NCBI GenBank assembly: GCA_902780535.1
Contig: CACZFT010000002.1
Span: forward strand, 1 to 44,604
Length of the DNA: 44,604 bases
From: an uncultured Selenomonas sp.
Lineage (GTDB): Bacteria > Bacillota > Negativicutes > Selenomonadales > Selenomonadaceae
Reading direction: 5' to 3'
A program made the translations under genes and the position numbers. This document shows, in pieces, positions 7,977 through 16,580 of this stretch. Each line of letters begins with the position of its first letter. The stretch's first letter is position 1. Under the pieces are notes generated by a model that searched no databases, was not told where the DNA came from, and worked only from the letters and a program-made list of their open reading frames with translations.

Positions 7977-9188
7977 TCACCCCCTCTTTTCCATTTTTTC
8001 GAGCACGACGCGCGGCGGACATTCGTCATTGAAATACGCGACGGGGTTCCGGAGCCCCATCTCGCGAAGCTGTGCCTCGATGTCGCGGTAGTAGATATTA
8101 CAGATGAAGATGGCGCAGTCCTCGGGCAGCTCCCGCAATGCCTCCGGCGGCTTCACGGGCAGGCCGTCGACCTCCGTGCCCCAGGTCGCAGGATTGTTGT
8201 CGCAGGTGAAGAGCGGCGGATACGCCTTGCCATAGTTCAGGAGATAGTTCCGGCACATGCGGCCCGCGCCGAAGAGCACGCGCTGCGGGTACTTCGCGAT
8301 TTCCCGCTCCATGCCGATCTGCCATGCGAGGTATTCGCCCGTCTTCTTCGCAAACGCGAGCAGCGCCGGCCGCAGGAGCGGCGGACAGGCCGCCGCCGTA
8401 TCGCGCAGCGCGAGCACGAGCAGACCGTCAAAGCCGATGGCCCGCAGGCCGCGGATCACGCCGAGCCAGTCCGCCTCGCTCTGGCCGCGCTCCGCCAGCG
8501 TATACGGCAGCAGCTGCTTCCGCCCGTCGCCATCCGTATCCGTCAGCAGCACGGCCTGCAGGCGCGGCCCGACCTCATGGATGAAGTCGTAGAGATCCTG
8601 CCCGCAGGCCCCGGCAGCATGCATGTCAAGACAGCAGCCGAACGTCCCCGCGCCAGCCGCCTCGTTCAGCGCATCCACCATGTCCCGCATTGCGCGGCCG
8701 CTCGCGAGCAGGCCGCGCACATAGTGGCCGTTCACGCTCCGCACGTCGTTCGTGAGCAGCAGCTGGATGCCCTGCGCCCGCGCCGCTTCCGCGAGGCGCA
8801 GGAAATACGCGCGGTTTTCGTCCCAGAGCGCACCACGCGCGATGCCTGCCAACATCGGATGAAGCACGAGCTTCCGGCAGCCCGCCGCCGCACAGTCGGC
8901 AAGCGTCTCTTTCGCGAGCGCTTCGATGCGGCCGGCGAGGTCCTCCCGCTTCGTTTCCGGCAGCAGGCGCGGCGCCATCGCCAGCGGCAGACAGCAGCCG
9001 CTGTCCTTCGCCGCCGCGAGGAACGCTTTCATGCCCGGCTCCGGCTTTCCCTTTTCCAGCAGGCGCGCGGGATGGCCGAGCGACGCATCCAGCATCACAG
9101 CCGAAAATCCGGCCGCCTGCATGTCCTTCATGCCCTGCTTCGGCCACCGCGCATCCACGATGCCCGCGGGCGCACACACGAAATCCAT
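7977..9188 (-). CDS. TIM-barrel isomerase-like protein with lost metal site, fused to a Rossmann-like domain
   Basis: A 403-aa protein. Residues 1-285 are a paralogue of the next TIM-barrel gene, with matching landmarks: LLTNDVRS against CIENLYGG, CCLDMHAAG against FCFDSGHAN, LLTDTDGDG against LHLHDNDGL, and LVLALRD against LNFETAP. At these landmarks the metal-binding Glu, His and final Glu are replaced (Thr/Asn, Thr and Ala), so it is unlikely to be a normal metal-dependent isomerase. The last 110 residues form a Rossmann-like module starting VLFGAGRMCRNYLLNYG. The start is ATG 9188 with GAGGTGG upstream; a GTG nine bases earlier has no ribosome binding site. Possibly a regulatory or structural partner of its neighbour. 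Confidence 0.7.
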   Translation of the reverse strand: MDFVCAPAGIVDARWPKQGMKDMQAAGFSAVMLDASLGHPARLLEKGKPEPGMKAFLAAAKDSGCCLPLAMAPRLLPETKREDLAGRIEALAKETLADCAAAGCRKLVLHPMLAGIARGALWDENRAYFLRLAEAARAQGIQLLLTNDVRSVNGHYVRGLLASGRAMRDMVDALNEAAGAGTFGCCLDMHAAGACGQDLYDFIHEVGPRLQAVLLTDTDGDGRKQLLPYTLAERGQSEADWLGVIRGLRAIGFDGLLVLALRDTAAACPPLLRPALLAFAKKTGEYLAWQIGMEREIAKYPQRVLFGAGRMCRNYLLNYGKAYPPLFTCDNNPATWGTEVDGLPVKPPEALRELPEDCAIFICNIYYRDIEAQLREMGLRNPVAYFNDECPPRVVLEKMEKRG

Positions 9189-9198
9189 GAATGCCACC

Positions 9199-11478
9199 TC
9201 ACAACAATTTCTTCCGGATCAGCGACTTGATGCGCGTCGACGACGTCGACTGCGTATAGGGGAAGAAGACGAGGTCTGCCCCCTGCCGCTTCAGGAACTC
9301 CCGCTCCGAGAGCCACGCGGCGTTCTCCTGATAATCACTGCCCGAAAACTGCACGTCGAAATGGAAGAGATGCCAGGCATCCCGCGTCCCTGCGAAGCTC
9401 AGCGGCAGGATCTCCGCCTGATCGACATAGCGGCAGGCGCGCACGATTTCCACGCGCTCCTCCTCGGGGATGAAAGGCTCCACCTGCTTGAACTTCCGCA
9501 CGCCCTCATCCGACACCACGCCGACGATCAGAAAGTCGCACTGCTCCTTTGCCCGCCGCAGGAGATTCAGATGACCTTTGTGGAAGAGGTCGAAGACGCC
9601 CGCGATATAGCCGACATGGTACTTCTTGGCAGGTGCCGCCTCCCCGCCTGCTTCGTCCGATGCTGCCGCCTCCACGGCCTTCCTGTCCAGCACGGATTTT
9701 GCCGAAGGATAGTCGCGCAGCGGATCGAAGCACGCATACGACGTGATGCCCATCTCTTCGAGCTGCCGCGCGATGGAAAGATACCCCTTCACGCAGATGA
9801 GCACCTTGAAAGAATCCTTCGGCAGCGTGCGCAGCACGTCCGGCGATTCGATGACGTGGCCGCGGAGCTCCTGCCCCTGCCGCGACGCCTGATTGTCCAC
9901 AAGATGCGCGACCGGATAGCGGCTGCCATACCCGTCGAGGAAGCGCTCAGCCCAATGCCCCGTGCCGAACACGACGAGCTGCCGCTCCTCGAGCCCCGAA
10001 AAAATATCGACGAAGAGTTCCTGATAGCGCTTCGCCGGATACGAGCAGCGGAGCCGGTTCGCATCGACGATGGCGCCATCGCGCTCATGCGGGCTGCGCA
10101 CGGCCATCATGTCCGAGACCTGCCGCAGGTTCGTGAAATACGCCTGAATCGTCTCGTTCCACTGCTTTTCCTTCTGCGCGAGGCCGTACCGCTCCATCAG
10201 CACATCGCGCGGCAGGAACCGCTGCATGGCCGGATCGGAACAGAGGAATCCGACGACGCGCATCAGGATGACGTTCACCGGGCAGTGCTCCATTACGAAC
10301 TCCTGATCGAAGAACACGAACGCCCCATCCTGATAGAACGCATTGATGGGAACCATGTCGAGATAGCCGTGCGCGAGCACGACGCCCGTGCCATCGCCTG
10401 CATCCTCCGCCTCATGCTCCGACGACGCGAGAACAACGTCGCGGAACGCATCGAGCGCCGCGAGGAACGCCGTGCGGTCGCCCTTCTTCAGGAGCGACTG
10501 GAAATATACCTGTGCCGTCGGCGCCGTGACGTACGGCATTTCATATACGCCATCCGCGAGACGGTCTTCGACCGTCCGGATGCCATGCGCGCGGAGTGCC
10601 GCATGATGCGCCGCGATTTCCTCGAGCCGCGCCTGCCCCTCGGGAAAGGCGGCCCGCTTCTCGACGCGCTCCGCCCGTCCTTCTGTGCCATGGACGATGG
10701 TGAAAAGCGCATCCTCTTTCCGGCGGTCGAGCGACGACGTCACATGCAGCACATCGGACGATGCGCCGTCCAGCGGGCACTCGATGAAATACGCATTCGC
10801 CATCGCATGGAACATGCCCTCCTCCACGAGCGGCCGGTACAGCCGCTCCTCGAGCAGGAACACATGCTCCGGCCGGTGATACGTCGGGAATACGCGATCC
10901 ACGAGCGATTCATGCGGCAGATAGCCCTCGGCATAGAGCAGCATCGGATGCGCGAGGTCCGACACCACGGCAAAGAACTTCTGCGCTGGAAAGCCAGCGG
11001 CGGAAAGCATCTGCCGGATCTCCGCCCGGCTGTACATCCGCCCGCGGAACTTGTCGGCGCCAATCTTGTAGACCTGCTGGTAATCGTCGATGCCGTCAAA
11101 CGAGCGATCCGTATAAATATCCGCGTCGCCGCAGAAATAGCGGAGCCCGAGGCGGTTGTTCATGCCGAGCAGCAGCCGCCCGTGCGGTGCGAGCAGCGCA
11201 TGGCATGCAGAAAGGAGCCCGACCGGCTCCTCCACCCGCTCGGGCTCCGCCACCATCAAGACCACATCAAATGCGCCGCCCGCCACGTTCCCAGCGCCCG
11301 AGAACACCTCGCTGCTCGTCGCCTCCACGACCGAAAGCGAGCGCTCGCGGAGCATCTGCGCCATCCCTGGCGCCTCCCCGACGACGAGCGCGCGGCCGCC
11401 CGCTGGAAACGCTTCCCACGCCGCCAGCCCCTGCGCCATGCGCTCCAAGAATTCCTGTTCATCCTTGCTCAGCTTCAT
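9199..11478 (-). CDS. Multi-domain methyltransferase / kinase-like / Rossmann / cytidylyltransferase
   Basis: A 759-aa cytoplasmic fusion protein. Residues 25-210 look like a SAM-methyltransferase (ALVVGEAPGMAQMLRE, FDVVLMVAEPERVEE, LLAPHGRLLLGMNN). Residues about 240-450 carry a kinase-like signature, VVLAHGYLDMVPINAF then FVFFDQEF, as in some aminoglycoside/choline-kinase-fold proteins; this is weak. Residues 498-590 are a Rossmann-like module (LVVFGTGHWAERFLDGYG). Residues 620-759 are a nucleotidyltransferase of the glycerol-3-phosphate/phosphoethanolamine type with the HxGH site (VFDLFHKGHLNLL) and the closing STSSTRIK. It probably activates a phosphorylated polyol or amino alcohol as a CDP derivative. 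ATG 11478 has GGAGG 6 bp upstream. Confidence 0.75.
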   Translation of the reverse strand: MKLSKDEQEFLERMAQGLAAWEAFPAGGRALVVGEAPGMAQMLRERSLSVVEATSSEVFSGAGNVAGGAFDVVLMVAEPERVEEPVGLLSACHALLAPHGRLLLGMNNRLGLRYFCGDADIYTDRSFDGIDDYQQVYKIGADKFRGRMYSRAEIRQMLSAAGFPAQKFFAVVSDLAHPMLLYAEGYLPHESLVDRVFPTYHRPEHVFLLEERLYRPLVEEGMFHAMANAYFIECPLDGASSDVLHVTSSLDRRKEDALFTIVHGTEGRAERVEKRAAFPEGQARLEEIAAHHAALRAHGIRTVEDRLADGVYEMPYVTAPTAQVYFQSLLKKGDRTAFLAALDAFRDVVLASSEHEAEDAGDGTGVVLAHGYLDMVPINAFYQDGAFVFFDQEFVMEHCPVNVILMRVVGFLCSDPAMQRFLPRDVLMERYGLAQKEKQWNETIQAYFTNLRQVSDMMAVRSPHERDGAIVDANRLRCSYPAKRYQELFVDIFSGLEERQLVVFGTGHWAERFLDGYGSRYPVAHLVDNQASRQGQELRGHVIESPDVLRTLPKDSFKVLICVKGYLSIARQLEEMGITSYACFDPLRDYPSAKSVLDRKAVEAAASDEAGGEAAPAKKYHVGYIAGVFDLFHKGHLNLLRRAKEQCDFLIVGVVSDEGVRKFKQVEPFIPEEERVEIVRACRYVDQAEILPLSFAGTRDAWHLFHFDVQFSGSDYQENAAWLSEREFLKRQGADLVFFPYTQSTSSTRIKSLIRKKLL

Positions 11479-11498
11479 AGATTCCTCCGTACGCATGC

Positions 11499-12227
11499 TT
11501 ACCCGATATACATCTCCGGCTCATTCATCATGATGTCCGTGATGCCCTGCGCCTCAAGCGGCGCAACATCGAGCCGCTTCCCCGTCGGCCGCTCGGGATA
11601 GAGATGGCCGCCCATCCAGGCGCGGACTGCGATGCCCTGGAGCCGCGCCGGCGTCTCGTCGACGGACTGCCAGTAGGGATGGATGTCCGTCGCGCCGCAC
11701 CCGCCCGCGATGTAATAGAGGCAGTCCGACGCATGCGTCGCGAGGACGGCCAGACGAGCCGACAAGTCAAGCGCCCGAAGCCGCGCGAGCGACTTCGGGT
11801 AGAACGTAGAATAAATGACCTGATCGGCAACGCCTTTTTTGTGCACGAGATCCAGGAGCTCCTGCTCCATGCCCTCGTACGGGATGCTGCTGTTCTTGAG
11901 CTCGAGGTTCAGCAGCATCCCCGTGCGCAGGCGCGGCAGAAGCAGGTCGATGAGCTCTTCTGCCGTCAGGATGTGCTCCCTGCGCCCGTTTCCGGCATCA
12001 ATGGAAAGCTGCCTGAGCTCCTTCAGGCTGTAGTCCTTGACCCAGCCCGTACCATCCGTCGTACGGTCGACGCGCTCATCGTGGATGATGACGTGCACGC
12101 CGTCCCGCGTGCGCTGCACGTCCGTCTCGATGCCCGTGAGGCTCCTGAGGCTCATGGCCTTCTCGAACGATGTCTGCGTATTTTCCGGATAGCGCTGGCT
12201 GCAACCGCGATGCGCCCAGTATTTCAT
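11499..12227 (-). CDS. Glycerophosphodiester phosphodiesterase
   Basis: A 242-aa GDPD-family hydrolase (UgpQ-like), about the usual length for the cytoplasmic form, without a signal peptide. It hydrolyses glycerophosphodiesters to sn-glycerol-3-phosphate plus an alcohol. Signature residues are visible: WAHRGCSQRYPENTQ (HR and E-N), GIETDVQRTRDG (ExD metal site), IIHDERVDRTTDGTG (catalytic His) and LLNLELK. The gene overlaps the upstream cytidylyltransferase-oxidoreductase by 4 bp (ATGA). Between two cytidylyltransferases it may supply glycerol-3-phosphate or trim a glycerophosphate decoration. That role is inferred from context. Confidence 0.92.
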   Translation of the reverse strand: MKYWAHRGCSQRYPENTQTSFEKAMSLRSLTGIETDVQRTRDGVHVIIHDERVDRTTDGTGWVKDYSLKELRQLSIDAGNGRREHILTAEELIDLLLPRLRTGMLLNLELKNSSIPYEGMEQELLDLVHKKGVADQVIYSTFYPKSLARLRALDLSARLAVLATHASDCLYYIAGGCGATDIHPYWQSVDETPARLQGIAVRAWMGGHLYPERPTGKRLDVAPLEAQGITDIMMNEPEMYIG

Positions 12228-13609
12228 TCCTTTGTTCCCTTCTCTTCTTCCGCCGCATCGGCTTTCGGCGGATGCACTTCATTGAACTTTTCCATGAGGC
12301 CTGCCAGAGCGATGGACTCCTGATCCGACAAGCTCTTCTCCTGCGACTCAGGATGATCGTCGAGTCGGTGGAGGAACTCGCTGATCTCGTAGCGGAGGCC
12401 GGAGTCCAGATATGGCTCCGAGAATCGCTCGATGTCGTTCGGATCCTCGCGATGAATCTCGAAATAACTCATGAGCCACCACGGCGCGGGCACGACGATG
12501 TAGCCCGTCGTGCCGCTGATCAGCAGGCGGCCGTCCGACTTCACGCCGAGGCCGCACGTTGCCGTCGCGAACCCGTTCTTGTAGCGCAGGCTGACCTTCG
12601 TGAACTGGTCGATGCCATTCTCGTCATCGATGCTCTCGAAGCGGATGTCTTCATAGTCGAGCCCGAAGATCTTGAGAATCGGCATGAGGACATAGCTGCC
12701 GAGCTCGCGGAAACTGCCGCCGAAGCGCCGGTCCGTCAGTTCGCGGCTCTCGGGATTCTCGAGCTTCGTGAAGCACGCCTCGATGTTCCGCACCGTGCCG
12801 ATGCGGCCGCTCATCACGATGCCGAGCAGCTTGTGGAAGCATGGGCAGTAGCATGTCTTGATGCCCTCCATGAGCACGAGATTCTTTTTCGCCGCGAGCG
12901 CGTAAAGTTCTTCCGCCTGCGCCTTTTCGAGCACCATCGGCTTCTCGCAGAGGACGTGCTTTCCATGCTCGAGCGCCGCCTTCGCATAATCATAGTGATA
13001 CTGGTGCGGTGCAGCGACATAAACGAGGTCCACATCATCGAAGAGTTCTTCGACCGTATCGTACGCCTGGATGCCCCAGTCCTTCGCGAGGCGCTCCGCA
13101 CTCGCCTTATGCGGGTTGTAAACGCCCTGATGATTCACGCCGCTCACGCGCGTCGCCTCCAGCATGAAGCGGTTCGTGATGCGGCCCGTCCCGATGACGC
13201 CGATGCGCTGGATGTGGCGCATCTTCTCGCGCAGCATCGTGCTCGAGACATCCTTCGTGCGCTCGAGGTAGACGACCTTGCAATACTCCTTCAGATAGTC
13301 GAACTTGCCGCGCCAGTCCGAGCCGATGGCGAAGATGTCGATGCCGTACTTCTTGATGTCCGAAAACTTCTGTCCCTGGACTTCCTCGATGATGATCTTG
13401 TCAGCAAAGCCCGTCTTGCGCACATTCTCGATGCGCGTCATGAGCGGATCGACGACATTGAGCTTGCCGCGCGCCTTGTCGAAGCTCTCTGTCGTGACGC
13501 CGACGATCAGATAGTCGCCGAGCTCCTTCGCACGCTGCAAAAGGCGGTAATGACCCTCGTGAAAGAGGTCGAACGTTCCATATGTAATTACTTTCGTCAA
13601 ATCGATCAC
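12224..13609 (-). CDS. Glycerol-3-phosphate-type cytidylyltransferase fused to Gfo/Idh/MocA oxidoreductase
   Basis: A 461-aa bifunctional protein. Residues 1-130 resemble TagD (glycerol-3-phosphate cytidylyltransferase): ITYGTFDLFHEGHYRLL with the HxGH site, IGSDWRGKFDYLKEYC, and YLERTKDVSSTMLRE. Residues 135-461 are an NAD(P)-dependent oxidoreductase of the Gfo/Idh/MocA family with the dinucleotide site IGVIGTGRITNRFM and the EKPMVLEKAQAEEL motif holding the conserved Lys. A CDP-polyol is the likely product of the first domain, with the oxidoreductase making or altering its carbon skeleton; the order is unknown. The start is GTG 13609, overlapping the previous stop by 4 bp (GTGA). Confidence 0.82.
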   Translation of the reverse strand: MIDLTKVITYGTFDLFHEGHYRLLQRAKELGDYLIVGVTTESFDKARGKLNVVDPLMTRIENVRKTGFADKIIIEEVQGQKFSDIKKYGIDIFAIGSDWRGKFDYLKEYCKVVYLERTKDVSSTMLREKMRHIQRIGVIGTGRITNRFMLEATRVSGVNHQGVYNPHKASAERLAKDWGIQAYDTVEELFDDVDLVYVAAPHQYHYDYAKAALEHGKHVLCEKPMVLEKAQAEELYALAAKKNLVLMEGIKTCYCPCFHKLLGIVMSGRIGTVRNIEACFTKLENPESRELTDRRFGGSFRELGSYVLMPILKIFGLDYEDIRFESIDDENGIDQFTKVSLRYKNGFATATCGLGVKSDGRLLISGTTGYIVVPAPWWLMSYFEIHREDPNDIERFSEPYLDSGLRYEISEFLHRLDDHPESQEKSLSDQESIALAGLMEKFNEVHPPKADAAEEEKGTKE

Positions 13610-15873
13610 TTCATTTCTTCTGTTCTTCTGCCGTCCGTCTGTGCAAGATGCTGCCGGAGCCATGCGTAAATCTTTTCGCCACAGGTGCCGACATTCGCCG
13701 CACTTTCGCCATAGGCCGCGCGCTCCGCATCCGCATCATAGGGTTTGCCCGGGAGGCGGCCGTCAAGGAGTTCCGGCAGCGTATGGAGCGCATTCTCCTC
13801 GCAGCCATACTGAAGCCACTCCGTGAGGCGGTCGAAGCCGGCATCATGTGCACGGACCTCTTCCAGATCGAAGTGAAGCGGAACCTCCTGGCACGCTTTC
13901 GTCGCGACATCGACACGATAGAGACGCCGCGTATTCCAGTTCATATAGTCATACATCGTTCCGCTGACCCGGCGCGTGAAGACGCCGTGGGAACCCGTGT
14001 AAAAATAATCTCCTGCATCCGCGAGGAGCTCCTCCGGCGGCTGCCAATCCGCAGCCTTTCCTGTCTCCTTGTCAATGACGACGAAATGACTGCCCCAGTT
14101 CGGTGCAAGGACGACTTCCTTCTCCGTGAAAGCCGCACTGCTGAACGCCTGCCCGTTGCATGGCGCCTGGAAGACAGGATGGAAGCACGAGAATCCTTCG
14201 ATGGATGCATCATACGTCCGCAAGCTCCCCTTCTGCGGATTCCAGCGGAGCACCTCCGTCCCCGCGAGCGGCAGGAGATAGAGCTCATCGCCATCCGCCG
14301 CGATGGCATTGATGCCTTCCTTCCCCTGGCCGAGCCGCACGATCTGGTGGTCGAGCGTGTCCTCCGCAAGCACGAGGACCTCGGGGCGGAGAGGCGAAGC
14401 GAGATAGAGCAGGCCGTCCTTCAGCAGCGAGCCGCCGAAGAACCAGTCCACATCCGAAAGATGCGCGGCGAACCTCTGCTGGACGCCCTGAACCTGCACG
14501 ACAGCCTCCGTTTGAAGATCGATGCGGATGAGATACGGATACCGCAGAGGCAGCAGGAAGAGATAGCGGTCATCAGCGAGCGCGCCGGCGAAGCGGGTGG
14601 AATATGGCATATCGGCCTTCGGCAAATCAATATGACGCAACGTGCCATGGTCGAAGACAACGACCTCCTCCGCGTTCCCCGGGCAGACAAAAACCTTCCC
14701 ATAGCGTTCGTACGCACCGAGGAAGTAGCCGCCCGACGTATACCGCGAAAGCTGCGCGGCGAAATGGCAGGCGCCATCTGCATCCCGCTTCCAGAGCTGG
14801 TTCGTCGGCATCACGATCCAGTCCGCCGCTTCCCCCGTCGGGAACAGGACAGGGAGCATGCTCCGCCAGTCACCGGGCTTCGGCGGCTCGTGCAGCCGAT
14901 TATTGAAGAGAAAGAGAGGCTTGCCCGCTGCGCCGAACAACGCCGTCACGCTCGTACCGGAATCACCGAGATAGACATCCGAGAGCGCAATGGTCGGCTC
15001 GATTTCCGGCGTCGTGTCATAGATGCCGATGTCCTCGCGCACGAACATGTCCCGCAACGCTTCATAAGTGGGAACAACATCCGGGCGCATGCGCTGGATC
15101 GTCGATTCCAAGAGCGGATGCGGACGCCAGATCAGACAGGCATCCTGGCGGCCGCGAAACGTTTCAAACACATAGCGCATCTTCTGCAAGAACCGGCCGG
15201 TATCCGCCAGGAAGCCGCTGAGGCTCGTATTATAAAAATACACCGTGCGCCCCGCAAGCTTCGCCTTCCAGCTTTCCGGAGGCTCCGGCGGATTCTCTGC
15301 GAGGCGCACGACCTTATCGAGCTTCGGCGAACCGAGTGGCAGGAGCTTCGACTGCACCCGCTGTGCAAAATAAGGAATCGAGCTCTTTCCCTGTGCGATA
15401 ATGTAATGGAACTGGTCATACGACGGAATGTCCCGCTGAAACTCGCCCATGCCGCCCGACGTCACATAATACGGCACATAGACGAGGCAGTCCGTATACG
15501 CACGGAGCTTGTCCGAATCATACGCCGCATCGATGCGCGTCACGAGATTCGTCCCATCATAGGGATTGTGCACGAAGATGGCATCGGGATGAAGAGATGC
15601 GAGATTGACATCGCCATGCGGCACCGCATGGACATACGAAGGGAACGCATCGATTTCATCATGCCACCGGATGGGCTTTCCCTCCCCGTTGAGATCCGCA
15701 TACGGGATGGGCACGACCATCGTGCAGCAGTGCTCGCAATCCTTTGCAGCAGCCATCCAGATGCTCTCAAGGCTGTCCCACATCGATGCCTTGTACGGCA
15801 AAAAGACGACAAGCTTCTTGCCAGCCGCCCGCTCCTGCATGACTTCCTGCCATCCCTGTCCCTGTAGCTCCAT
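13606..15873 (-). CDS. CDP-glycerol-type glycerophosphotransferase with C-terminal propeller-like domain
   Basis: A 755-aa protein. The first 370 residues resemble the catalytic part of TagF-family CDP-glycerol glycerophosphotransferases, which move polyol-phosphate from CDP-polyol to a sugar: LPLGSPKLDKV (about 178-188), LIWRPHP (248-253), and YLGDSGTSVTALFGAAGKP (301-319) with the Asp/Ser site. Residues 380-650 contain repeated beta-strand blades (GKVFVCPGNAEEVVVFD, RYPYLIRIDLQ, DGLLYLASPLRPEVLVL, DGDELYLLPLAG) that look like a beta-propeller, probably a carbohydrate or protein docking platform. No transmembrane helix is seen, so it acts on a cytoplasmic acceptor. A good promoter lies at 15911-15940 and the next gene overlaps by 4 bp. 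Confidence 0.78.
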   Translation of the reverse strand: MELQGQGWQEVMQERAAGKKLVVFLPYKASMWDSLESIWMAAAKDCEHCCTMVVPIPYADLNGEGKPIRWHDEIDAFPSYVHAVPHGDVNLASLHPDAIFVHNPYDGTNLVTRIDAAYDSDKLRAYTDCLVYVPYYVTSGGMGEFQRDIPSYDQFHYIIAQGKSSIPYFAQRVQSKLLPLGSPKLDKVVRLAENPPEPPESWKAKLAGRTVYFYNTSLSGFLADTGRFLQKMRYVFETFRGRQDACLIWRPHPLLESTIQRMRPDVVPTYEALRDMFVREDIGIYDTTPEIEPTIALSDVYLGDSGTSVTALFGAAGKPLFLFNNRLHEPPKPGDWRSMLPVLFPTGEAADWIVMPTNQLWKRDADGACHFAAQLSRYTSGGYFLGAYERYGKVFVCPGNAEEVVVFDHGTLRHIDLPKADMPYSTRFAGALADDRYLFLLPLRYPYLIRIDLQTEAVVQVQGVQQRFAAHLSDVDWFFGGSLLKDGLLYLASPLRPEVLVLAEDTLDHQIVRLGQGKEGINAIAADGDELYLLPLAGTEVLRWNPQKGSLRTYDASIEGFSCFHPVFQAPCNGQAFSSAAFTEKEVVLAPNWGSHFVVIDKETGKAADWQPPEELLADAGDYFYTGSHGVFTRRVSGTMYDYMNWNTRRLYRVDVATKACQEVPLHFDLEEVRAHDAGFDRLTEWLQYGCEENALHTLPELLDGRLPGKPYDADAERAAYGESAANVGTCGEKIYAWLRQHLAQTDGRRTEEMK

Positions 15874-15910
15874 ATCACCGATGCCTCATCTTTCTCGCAA
15901 AATTTCTTCC

Positions 15911-15940
15911 ATTATATCATGCAGCGGCCATTGCCTGCAA
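15911..15940 (-). promoter_or_regulatory. Internal promoter ahead of the CDP-polyol phosphotransferase gene
   Basis: On the minus strand: -35 TTGCAG (15935-15940), 18-bp spacer and a perfect TATAAT (15911-15916) preceded by TG, i.e. an extended -10 (TGATATAAT). It lies in the largest gap of the run, 89 bp between the HAD phosphatase and the phosphotransferase gene, and could drive 15873 down to 5457 independently of the upstream genes. Confidence 0.65.
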
Positions 15941-15962
15941 CGACGCCAAAATCTCGTGCAGC

Positions 15963-16580
15963 TCAGGATAACTGACGGAGCTGTCTGCACAACGCCGCTT
16001 CATCCAGGGCGAGATCGTCCGCTACAGACAGCACGCCCGGCACGGGATCATGCGTCAGTGCCGATGCGATGGAAACATCCGCCACGCGCATCGCTTCGAC
16101 ATCGTTGTTGCCATCACCGATGAAGACCACGCGCCGGCCAAGCTCCTGATACCGTTGCACCACATCTTCCTTGCAAAGAATCTGTGTGATATCTGCCACA
16201 CGATTGTCCTCGACAACGGCTTCCGATGCATCACAGGCACATGCCAGCCTTGTCACAAGCTCCTCGATCCATGGCCGGAGATTCCCCGTCGCGATGCTGC
16301 ATTGCTCCTTGTGCGCACGGATAAACTGCACGACCCCCTCGTGGAGCTTGACATGAGCCAGCAGATGCGCAACTTCATCAACAGGAAGCGTGCCCAGGAT
16401 GCGGACACGCCAGGCGAGAGATTCTGCAAACGGAATATTCCCGAGCACCGTTTGCTGCGTCAGTGCCTTGATTTCTTCCGTCACGCCAAAGTGCTTCGCA
16501 ATGAGCGGCAGTGTTTCTTCCCGCGTGATCGTCCCGTCGAGGTCAAAGATGAAATGCGTTGGTTTGCCAAAAATATTCAA
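15963..16580 (-). CDS. HAD-family phosphatase (phosphoserine phosphatase-like)
   Basis: A 205-aa haloacid-dehalogenase-fold phosphatase close in layout to SerB. Motif I is HFIFDLDGTITREETL with the nucleophile Asp13 and acid/base Asp15; motif II lies in CSIATGNL; motif III/IV is VVFIGDGNNDVEAM. It probably removes phosphate from a small phosphorylated metabolite in the pathway. The start is TTG 16580, which overlaps the stop of the sulfatase-fold gene by 4 bp (TTGA) and has AGGAAGAGG upstream; the residues before it belong to the overlapping gene. Its place beside a cytidylyltransferase and a CDP-polyol phosphotransferase resembles the phosphate-modification genes of C. difficile flagellin (from memory). 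Confidence 0.85.
   Translation of the reverse strand: MNIFGKPTHFIFDLDGTITREETLPLIAKHFGVTEEIKALTQQTVLGNIPFAESLAWRVRILGTLPVDEVAHLLAHVKLHEGVVQFIRAHKEQCSIATGNLRPWIEELVTRLACACDASEAVVEDNRVADITQILCKEDVVQRYQELGRRVVFIGDGNNDVEAMRVADVSIASALTHDPVPGVLSVADDLALDEAALCRQLRQLS

Noticed and set aside
8926-11601. Very long open frame on the plus strand (also 31826-34174, 34146-36701, 13648-15867, 4548-6008)
   Set aside because: All are antisense to well-supported glycosylation genes. Their translations are rich in Arg, His and Ala without domain motifs, as expected from GC-rich third positions on the opposite strand.
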